NCBI GenBank assembly: GCA_963977125.1
Contig: CAXBNJ010000012.1
Location: 1-31,166, forward strand
DNA length: 31,166 bases
Direction of reading: 5' to 3'
Source of the DNA: UBA2705 sp963977125
GTDB taxonomy: Bacteria; Pseudomonadota; Alphaproteobacteria; Micavibrionales; Micavibrionaceae
The notes under the pieces were generated by a model. It was not told the origin of the DNA and ran no database searches. It saw only the letters and a program-made list of their open reading frames with translations. Position 1 is the first letter of the stretch. Each line of letters starts with the position of its first letter. Made by a program: the position numbers and the translations under genes. Shown here piece after piece: positions 25,257 through 31,166 of this stretch.

Positions 25257-26135
25257 ATGAAGATTACCCGCGCGCAGAACCTTGCTTGTCCTTTAGATTC
25301 TGAGCCGTTAAAAGAACAAAATGGCGGAAAGCAACTTACCTGCTCTAAAGGCCACAGCTTCGATGCGGCGCGCCAAGGCTATATCAACCTTCTACCTGTC
25401 CAAGATAAACGATCAAAGAATCCTGGCGATTCTAAAGAGATGATCGATGCACGCAGCCGGTTTCTTGATAGCGGGGCTTACCAATCCATTTCAGAGCTTT
25501 GTAACAATGTTGTATTAGATAGTTTAACTGATGAGTCCGTGCGCAGCTTTACAGCGCTCGATGCGGGTTGTGGGGAAGGTTATTATTTAGATCGCCTAGC
25601 CAAAGCCGCGAAAAAAGCCCCAGAAGAGCGCTTTGCGACATTGGCGCTCATTGGTATGGATATTTCAAAACCAGCTATCACGGCGGCTTGTCGGCGCAAT
25701 AAACACGATATTACATGGCTTGTTGGTACAAATAGAAGGCCGCCAATACGCACGAATACAATTGATGTTATTTTATGTATGTTCGGCTACCCCGTTTATG
25801 AGGTCTTTAAGGCCGCGCTAAAGGCAAATGGCGTGATCATATTGGTCGAAGCGGGGCCTAATCACTTGCTTGAACTCAGAGAGCTTATTTATGCAGATGT
25901 AAAAAAATCTAATGTGCTTAATTTAGATACAGCGCAGCACGCTGGGTTTAAACTAATTGATGAACATCACCTCATGACCAAAACAGGTACGCTTTCAAAT
26001 GCGCAAATCCAAGACCTTTTCTTAATGACCCCCCATTACTTTAAAAGCACAAATGAACAAAAAGCCACCGTCGCGCAAGCGGGTGGCGTTGATATGAGCA
26101 TAGACGTTGTTCTGCGTGTGTTGTGTAAAACCTAA
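25257..26135 (+). CDS. RlmA-like 23S rRNA (guanine-N1) methyltransferase
   Basis: This 292-residue protein resembles RlmA, which methylates N1 of a guanine in helix 35 of 23S rRNA. The N-terminal zinc domain is CPLD...TCSKGHSFD, followed by the highly specific AARQGYINLLPVQDKRSKNPGDS (split here at about 37-59) and MIDARSRFLDSG. The SAM motif ALDAGCGEGYYL is at about 100-111. One expected zinc ligand is missing: Cys11, Cys29 and His33 are present, but position 14, normally Cys, is Asp. The methyltransferase half looks intact. Confidence 0.9.
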   Translation: MKITRAQNLACPLDSEPLKEQNGGKQLTCSKGHSFDAARQGYINLLPVQDKRSKNPGDSKEMIDARSRFLDSGAYQSISELCNNVVLDSLTDESVRSFTALDAGCGEGYYLDRLAKAAKKAPEERFATLALIGMDISKPAITAACRRNKHDITWLVGTNRRPPIRTNTIDVILCMFGYPVYEVFKAALKANGVIILVEAGPNHLLELRELIYADVKKSNVLNLDTAQHAGFKLIDEHHLMTKTGTLSNAQIQDLFLMTPHYFKSTNEQKATVAQAGGVDMSIDVVLRVLCKT

Positions 26136-26191
26136 CGTTCGAGTATTTTATGGGGATCCACTGCTTTGATGCAGGCGGCTATCGTTAAAAA

Positions 26192-26220
26192 TCGACATCA
26201 TACGTGACAATACATATCTT
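26192..26220 (+). promoter_or_regulatory. Candidate promoter of a small RNA
   Basis: TCGACA (26192-26197) and TATCTT (26215-26220) are 17 bases apart, matching the sigma-70 consensus at 5 of 6 and 4 of 6 positions. Expected initiation near 26226 coincides with the first hairpin of the candidate RNA. Confidence 0.35.
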
Positions 26221-26225
26221 TTTAA

Positions 26226-26402
26226 CAGAGAAATCTGTGAGCGTATCATTGCTCCTTGTGGGAAGCGTAAAGTCAATCTTTTGGGGGCGTCTATATGGCT
26301 GGTGTAAGCCCCATAAGCGCACACCCAAAAGAGAAGGTGATATTAGCATTGAACTATATAATAAATGATTAAAGGGCTGAGGAAGGTGACTGTTTTTTTT
26401 TT
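26226..26402 (+). ncRNA. Candidate structured small RNA of about 180 nt, unassigned
   Basis: The stretch between a promoter-like pair and a run of ten T (26393-26402) holds several hairpins. ACAGA-GAAA-TCTGT (26225-26238) has a GNRA tetraloop. GAGC/GCTC (26239-26254) follows. A larger element pairs CTTTTGGG (26278-26285) with CCCAAAAG (26324-26331), then GCG with CGC, then TATGG with CCATA. The size fits 6S RNA, but I could not confirm the 6S central bubble. It does not look like tmRNA, RNase P RNA or SRP RNA. No strong stem directly precedes the T run. Confidence 0.33.
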
Positions 26403-26480
26403 AGCTTTATTCAAAGATAGGATTATAACGCTGTATATTAATTACGCTAAATTCATAATATTATAAGTTGAGCAAAAAAA

Positions 26481-26504
26481 GTCCGGAGAAATAAATCTCC
26501 GGAC
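26481..26504 (-). terminator. Strong terminator without an obvious gene
   Basis: GTCCGGAGA and TCTCCGGAC make a perfect 9-bp GC-rich stem with a 6-base loop. On the minus strand it is followed directly by seven T. It lies some 360 bases beyond the terminator of the large minus-strand gene, so it may be a back-up or end a short transcript from 26505-26866. Confidence 0.7.
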
Positions 26505-26866
26505 AAACGGCGGTAATAGAGGGTGTGTAAGTCTTTTATAGTAAATACTACGCTTATATGCAAGCTTTATTTTAGTTTTTCTATGTTCATTATAGAAATT
26601 ATAAATATACTGTAGAAGTGAGCATATCAATACTTTACCTGTTGTTTTTATTGTATGTCATTACTTGTTCATACACTTATATACTTGTATCTGTACTTAT
26701 ATCTATACTTAAACAACGCAATACAGCAAAATACTCATTATCCATAACCACTTACCATATTAAGTAAAGCTTGGGTTTTTACAAAGTTTACGAAGTTGGG
26801 AAAATCATAGGCAGTATATAATAATTTGTAATGGCTGTGGGGCGTTATAAACGCAGGCATAAAAAA

Positions 26867-26883
26867 AGCCCTCAGAAGAGGGC
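26867..26883 (-). terminator. Terminator of the large nuclease fusion gene
   Basis: GCCCTC-AGAA-GAGGGC gives a GC-rich stem with a tetraloop. Read on the minus strand, 20 bases after the stop at 26904, it is followed by seven T. The plus strand also carries five T after it. Confidence 0.82.
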
Positions 26884-26903
26884 CTTTTTAGAATTTTATG
26901 TAT

Positions 26904-29900
26904 TTAACCCATTTTCAAATCAGGTAGATCAGGGTTGTTATTATCATTACGCGAAAGCGGCGTTCTGTATTTACGAAGCTTTCTTGGGCTGTAAAGTTTT
27001 AACACTTCGCGATCTTCGGCTGTGATCATCATATCAGGGTCGTTAATGCGTTGCTTAACAATTTTTTCAGCTTGCTTGATGATTTTGCCAATTTTAGTGC
27101 CTTGTGCAATATCATCAGCATAAGTGATTTGTGCCTTAGCCACTTGCTTACGAAGCTGATAAATCGATACAGGGGACTGGAATGGGTTGGTGACTTCCAA
27201 TTCACCGCAGAAATACGCACGCGTTAAGGCGCGAGCATAACGCTGATCATCCTCATGTAAAAATTCACGGCCATTTGGATCATTATAAAGCTGCAAGACG
27301 TAACGCTCACGCAATTCATCCATCTCAATATAATCAAGAGCAATAGCGCGCTGTTTATTTAAGCTTTTCGCATAAGCATCATCTTTAAACTCATCACGCA
27401 CAGGCTCGTACAGATCAGCCAGTTTCTTATCATTAGGGGCAAGGCGGAAAGCGGCCATATTGATAAAGCGTTTTTCGACCGTGTGATGTGGCTGACCATC
27501 AGGAATAAAGCGGGCATTTTCTAGGGCTTTGATGACTTTCTCAGCCAGAATAGGGTTGCGCTCCATATAACGTTTACGTTCTTTGATTTGTTCCTGTGGC
27601 GTACGTGTGCCAAGACGGAAAGAGCGATCAGATTCTAAAACAATCGGGTTTTTAGAAATGTCTATAATATTAAACGCTTTGAATAAGTGGTGATCTGGGC
27701 TCGACATGATTTCAGATATATCGCTAGAGCTCATATCATTAAAATCTTTCGGGTCAAAATCTTCGGCATTAAATAAAACCGCTTTGTTGCAAAGCTGCGG
27801 TATATTTGATGTTCCAACCATGAATCCAACATGGCGCTGCGCATTCATCGCGCGATTATCAACATAACTGACCAATGGACGTTGATAGACATGACCGTTT
27901 TTAGAGCCACGTAAGAAGCCTTTAATTTGTGGCTTATCCGTGTTCATAATCATTTGCGTATAAAGCTCTGGATCTAAGCTGCGCATATGATCAAGCAATC
28001 TAAATTGCAGCTTCACATCATAATCAGCATCATGCGCTGCGTCTTCACTGTATTTAATGCCATTAGCAATAGCGAGGCCTTTAACTGTGAAGTCGAGCAT
28101 ATCTCTGACATTTTCAGGGCTATCTGGATTGGTCTGTGCTTTTGTTTGCACTTTAAAGCGATCCGGTCTGAAATAGTAAAAGGCGCGGGCAATATTGCGT
28201 GTATCATAACGGCGCATACTTCTGTTGGTTGGGAAGAAGTTCGCATAGCCTGCCGCAAAACATTCCATGCGGATGCGTGGGTCATCAAAGCCTGTATTGT
28301 TATAACCGCCAACAAGCCCTTTAACGAAAGTGCCTTTTAAGACGGCCTCAGGCGCAGCGGCTTTTTTGTTAAATATCGGCTTAATAGATTTGCGCATATA
28401 AGGGTGAACGCGGCGATTACGTTTTCTTAGCTCATCCTCAGTTGGAGGATTTACCGCATCTTCCTTGCTTTGTGCTTTAACGCGAATACGAGGATCAACC
28501 GCTGGCTTAGATTGATCGATATACATTTTCTTCGTGAGGCGCGTTTCTGTATCAGTAAATTGCATTTTTTCAAATGAATCATACATTTCCATCGCAAACT
28601 CACGCTGAGATATACCTTTTTTATACAAATCTTTCGGCATCGTGCCTGTCGCGATCATACCTTCTAGGTCAAAGAGTATATGTTTGTCTAATTTGCAGCG
28701 TATATTAATATTTTCGAGCAATTTGCCTTCATTATCACGGCGAATAGCCGCAAATTGATGCGTACGCGCATAATGGCCTAGACCTGTAGTCTCAACATCA
28801 TACATAAATTCATTCATAACGCCGTTGCTGACTTTCCAATCAGGCAGTGACATTTTAACGCGATGTTCTTTTGGTAGAAGATTCGCTTCGGCCAAATTCA
28901 TCATGATATCTTCAACATCGGCAGAGCTTGCAACCAACAAAGAAGCGGATTTACGCTTGGCGTTAAATTGATTGGTTGGATGTGCCATGAAATCATGCGC
29001 TTTGCGGATCAACTGACCAGCTTCGTTACGCAAAGCAGGTTGTGACTTGGAAGCAAAGAAATCAATATCCTCAACGGAGCCCCAATATTGGTCTTTAGGA
29101 CGCTGATAACGGTAATAAACGCGAATAGAGGGGTGCTGTGCGGTAATATCTAACTTTCCTGGCGTGACTTGAATGAAATCTTGCTCTGTTGGGTTTACAG
29201 GTATAACGCCAACATCTTTTAAGAAATCAACGCCCGCTTTACGCTGCACTTGGTCGCCATGCCCTGTAATGCCGTATTTAGGCTGAACTTTATCAAGGAT
29301 TTTGCGCCATGCTGCCTGTCCATCATGGCCTGATGTATGGCGATGAATGACATTAAAGCCGCGGCGTTCTAAATCAGCATAACCGTAATTATAAGGTTTT
29401 TCATTGCCTGGAATGGCATATTGTGAGCCTAAGACCCAGTAATTATCATGCTGAATATTCTTCAAAGCAGGTTCTGTGCGGTACACAAAGCGATGCATCC
29501 ATGATTTAGGTTCAAAATGCGAACCTGTGAAAATCATCCAATGTGGCTTGGTGGTTTCACCATTGAGCATTGCATGGGCTTTTTTGCCATTAGCTGAATA
29601 ATTAATAAAATCAACGCCCAAGGCTTTTGCTACGCCATCTATAGAGTTGTCTGCATGGCGGACTCGCTCGATATCGGCTTTTTCATAGCCAAGCTTGCCC
29701 ATTAACTCAAGGAACTTTTCGCGCGTGTCATCTTCAAAACATTTAATGTTAAGCTGTTTACGGGCGCGGTGTATGGCTTGACCAAATAACACCATGTCAT
29801 GGCCTGTTTGACCGGCCACAGCAAGTTTACCGAGTAAGCGCGGGAAGTTCGAACCAATTTGTGTTGATACGATATTCTTACCAGCTTGGCTTTTTACGTC

Positions 29901-31166
29901 TTCCATGATTTCAAGCGCAACGTCGTCTTCAGGTTTTGCCTGATCAACTTGGTTAATACGCGTACAGTCAATAAGTGCGCTATCTACAGGGCCTGCTTTT
30001 GCAAATTGTTCGAGCAGCTCTTCTTCACTGGCTTTACCATGCGTAACCACAGGGGAAAGCTTAGAATCCCCAAAATGCATATGTTTCGTGCCATTAGGGA
30101 ATTTAAGCAGATAAGCATAAGATTTTGTTGAGTGCGGTGTTTCAATCGCTTCGATTTCTACATTACCAATTTTGAACACTTCATTAGGTTCAATAATGTG
30201 AAATTCAGGATACCATTCAGGTGACACGCCATTAGATTTCAACAAGCTTACAAGCTCGTTTTGTGACGTTGCTGATAAATGGACGTTCTTAACTTTATAG
30301 CCAGACATAATCGCAAAAGCGAGGCCGTTAATGTGGTCAATATGGCGCTCTGTAATCAACCAATCATCGGTTGGAAATTTTGGCTTATGTTTGTCATTTG
30401 TGCGGTGTGGGAAGAAGTCCCCCAGATAAGTAAAGAAACCATCATAGCCCGTTTTATCTGTATCGAGCGGTTTAATACCCGCATCAATGCCGAAATTAGT
30501 GGCTTTGGTATCGCCTTTTTCGTTCTTCTCACGAATGTGGTAATGCCATGCGTTGGCGCCAATGCCTTCTTCTTCATTCTTAATATGAATATCCGTTGGG
30601 TTACCGCCAACAGCACGTATAAAGACTTGAACATCCTCATCTTTTTCCATTTCAGGAATAGGGGATAGCTCTTCTTGTAAATGAGTATAGCTAATGATTT
30701 CTTGTGGATCTGTTGGGACGCCCGCTAATGTCGGGACAGTAAAGTCACGCACGAAGTTTAAGCCGCGAACTAAATCTTTATGCTCTTTTTTATCAAGCGC
30801 TGCGCCACAAATCTGGAATGATTTAATGGATGTTACGGCTTTGTCATCTGAAACCACGCCTTTGTTTTTAGGGCGTAGAACAAGGTCAAACAAAGTCGCT
30901 TTTTCATCACGATCAACATCACCATGCCCTTTAGAGGAGGTGATCGTCGCGGAGATATAGGTCTTGCGGTCGCGCTTAGTCGCGCCACGTTTAAAGCTAA
31001 GTTCTTGCTTAACTTGAGCGCTTTTTTCTTCTGGGTCACGAATGATTGAACGGCGCACTAAAGCTGTACCCGTTGATTTCGTGTCTTCTTGGTCAACGCC
31101 AAGCAAGCTATCAATGTAATCTGTAGGGACGTCTAAGCTGCGCTGCGGGCGGCCATCGGCGTTTTT
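26904..31166 (-). CDS. RNase J-like MBL/beta-CASP nuclease fused to Exonuclease I (partial)
   Basis: The frame is open to the window edge, so the N-terminus is missing; 1,420 residues are visible (numbered from the edge). The first 175 or so are unassigned. About 180-675 is an RNase J-like metallo-beta-lactamase/beta-CASP unit. Motif 1 is TERHIDH (272-278, first His replaced by Glu), with His345, GDSK with Asp367, STQIGSN, TGSHFEP, SGH with His614 and GHGDQ with His636. About 785-1,055 is an Exonuclease I-like DEDDh domain: YDVETTG (Asp790, Glu792), GYNNTGFDD (first Asp961), and AHDADYDV (His1045, Asp1050). The rest resembles the SbcB C-terminal region. The expected activities are 5'-end or endonucleolytic cleavage by the first unit and 3'-to-5' single-strand DNA digestion by the second; a joint role is inferred. 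Confidence 0.88.
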   Translation of the reverse strand, partial: KNADGRPQRSLDVPTDYIDSLLGVDQEDTKSTGTALVRRSIIRDPEEKSAQVKQELSFKRGATKRDRKTYISATITSSKGHGDVDRDEKATLFDLVLRPKNKGVVSDDKAVTSIKSFQICGAALDKKEHKDLVRGLNFVRDFTVPTLAGVPTDPQEIISYTHLQEELSPIPEMEKDEDVQVFIRAVGGNPTDIHIKNEEEGIGANAWHYHIREKNEKGDTKATNFGIDAGIKPLDTDKTGYDGFFTYLGDFFPHRTNDKHKPKFPTDDWLITERHIDHINGLAFAIMSGYKVKNVHLSATSQNELVSLLKSNGVSPEWYPEFHIIEPNEVFKIGNVEIEAIETPHSTKSYAYLLKFPNGTKHMHFGDSKLSPVVTHGKASEEELLEQFAKAGPVDSALIDCTRINQVDQAKPEDDVALEIMEDVKSQAGKNIVSTQIGSNFPRLLGKLAVAGQTGHDMVLFGQAIHRARKQLNIKCFEDDTREKFLELMGKLGYEKADIERVRHADNSIDGVAKALGVDFINYSANGKKAHAMLNGETTKPHWMIFTGSHFEPKSWMHRFVYRTEPALKNIQHDNYWVLGSQYAIPGNEKPYNYGYADLERRGFNVIHRHTSGHDGQAAWRKILDKVQPKYGITGHGDQVQRKAGVDFLKDVGVIPVNPTEQDFIQVTPGKLDITAQHPSIRVYYRYQRPKDQYWGSVEDIDFFASKSQPALRNEAGQLIRKAHDFMAHPTNQFNAKRKSASLLVASSADVEDIMMNLAEANLLPKEHRVKMSLPDWKVSNGVMNEFMYDVETTGLGHYARTHQFAAIRRDNEGKLLENINIRCKLDKHILFDLEGMIATGTMPKDLYKKGISQREFAMEMYDSFEKMQFTDTETRLTKKMYIDQSKPAVDPRIRVKAQSKEDAVNPPTEDELRKRNRRVHPYMRKSIKPIFNKKAAAPEAVLKGTFVKGLVGGYNNTGFDDPRIRMECFAAGYANFFPTNRSMRRYDTRNIARAFYYFRPDRFKVQTKAQTNPDSPENVRDMLDFTVKGLAIANGIKYSEDAAHDADYDVKLQFRLLDHMRSLDPELYTQMIMNTDKPQIKGFLRGSKNGHVYQRPLVSYVDNRAMNAQRHVGFMVGTSNIPQLCNKAVLFNAEDFDPKDFNDMSSSDISEIMSSPDHHLFKAFNIIDISKNPIVLESDRSFRLGTRTPQEQIKERKRYMERNPILAEKVIKALENARFIPDGQPHHTVEKRFINMAAFRLAPNDKKLADLYEPVRDEFKDDAYAKSLNKQRAIALDYIEMDELRERYVLQLYNDPNGREFLHEDDQRYARALTRAYFCGELEVTNPFQSPVSIYQLRKQVAKAQITYADDIAQGTKIGKIIKQAEKIVKQRINDPDMMITAEDREVLKLYSPRKLRKYRTPLSRNDNNNPDLPDLKMG

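Larger units (their letters stand above)
26136..26903. other. Gene-free intergenic stretch of about 770 bases
   Basis: No convincing protein gene is seen. The stretch is strongly AT-rich. It holds a candidate small RNA (26226-26402), a minus-strand terminator without an obvious gene (26481-26504), a low-complexity run with repeated ACTTATAT-like words (about 26650-26720), and the terminator of the large minus-strand gene (26867-26883). Short frames on either strand run through these hairpins and have no ribosome-binding site. Confidence 0.7.

Noticed and set aside
26226..26402. tmRNA, RNase P RNA or SRP RNA as identity of the structured region
   Set aside because: No tag reading frame or tRNA-like ends, no GAGGAAAGTCC-type P RNA core and no GGAAGGAAGCAGC-type SRP loop are present.
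26442..26630. Minus-strand frame of 62 codons
   Set aside because: It reads straight through the strong 26481-26504 terminator and is composed of AT-rich, biased residues.
26650..26720. Recurring ACTTATAT-like words suggesting a repeat array
   Set aside because: The spacing is irregular and the copies are imperfect. There are no conserved repeats with unique spacers, so it is not CRISPR; AT-rich low complexity explains it.
26831..27025. Plus-strand frame of 64 codons at the end of the large gene
   Set aside because: It crosses the terminator hairpin and overlaps the nuclease gene on the other strand. It has no ribosome-binding site.
27987..30960. Several plus-strand frames of 80-130 codons
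   Set aside because: All lie antisense within the nuclease fusion, which has clear domain homology along its length.

Overview
The window looks like chromosomal DNA of an AT-leaning alphaproteobacterium. The markers are a PopZ-type (DUF2497) polar organiser, a PleC/DivJ-like histidine kinase end, DUF1491, an alphaproteobacterial-type Fur-family protein without CxxC motifs, an NDUFS4-like complex I accessory subunit, and an ECF sigma factor with an NrsF-type anti-sigma factor. I cannot place it to genus. Most genes are housekeeping and densely packed. There is no phage, transposase or CRISPR array.

Layout. 1-2870 (+): C-terminal end of a histidine kinase, Fur-family regulator, DUF1491 protein, release factor 3 (prfC). 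2963-3521 (-): two small unassigned peptide genes. 3723-10543 (+): a suf iron-sulfur operon in the order Rrf2-type regulator, sufB, unknown membrane protein, sufC, sufD, sufS, sufT-like, and two A-type carriers, closed by a bidirectional terminator. 10638-12928 (-): three tandem small proteins that look paralogous, an SseB-like protein and one unknown small protein. 13083-13358 (-): tRNA-Asn and tRNA-Cys. 13621-22543 (+): Pcm-like methyltransferase, popZ, nuoH, nuoI, a HAD-IIA hydrolase, an MsbA-like ABC exporter, a membrane-anchored alpha/beta hydrolase, a CBS-domain protein and an NhaD/ArsB transporter. 22557-26135 (+): DUF192 lipoprotein, tRNA-Pro, ECF sigma/NrsF pair, NDUFS4-like subunit, tRNA-Arg, and an RlmA-like rRNA methyltransferase. 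26136-26903: a gene-free stretch with a possible small RNA and two terminators. 26904-31166 (-): one very large gene that runs off the window.

The most unusual item is that last gene. Its product (1,420 residues visible, N-terminus outside the window) joins a complete RNase J-like metallo-beta-lactamase/beta-CASP nuclease to a complete Exonuclease I (SbcB)-like DEDDh exonuclease with its C-terminal region. All five DEDDh catalytic residues are present. In the MBL motif 1 the first His is replaced by Glu. This puts a predicted 5'-to-3' (or endo) nuclease and a 3'-to-5' exonuclease in one polypeptide.

Secondary points of interest are the unknown membrane protein inside the suf operon, the three-member tandem family, the two small peptide genes, nuoHI separated from other nuo genes, and a candidate ncRNA of about 180 nt at 26226-26402. 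All functional statements rest on reading motifs by eye; no database search was possible.
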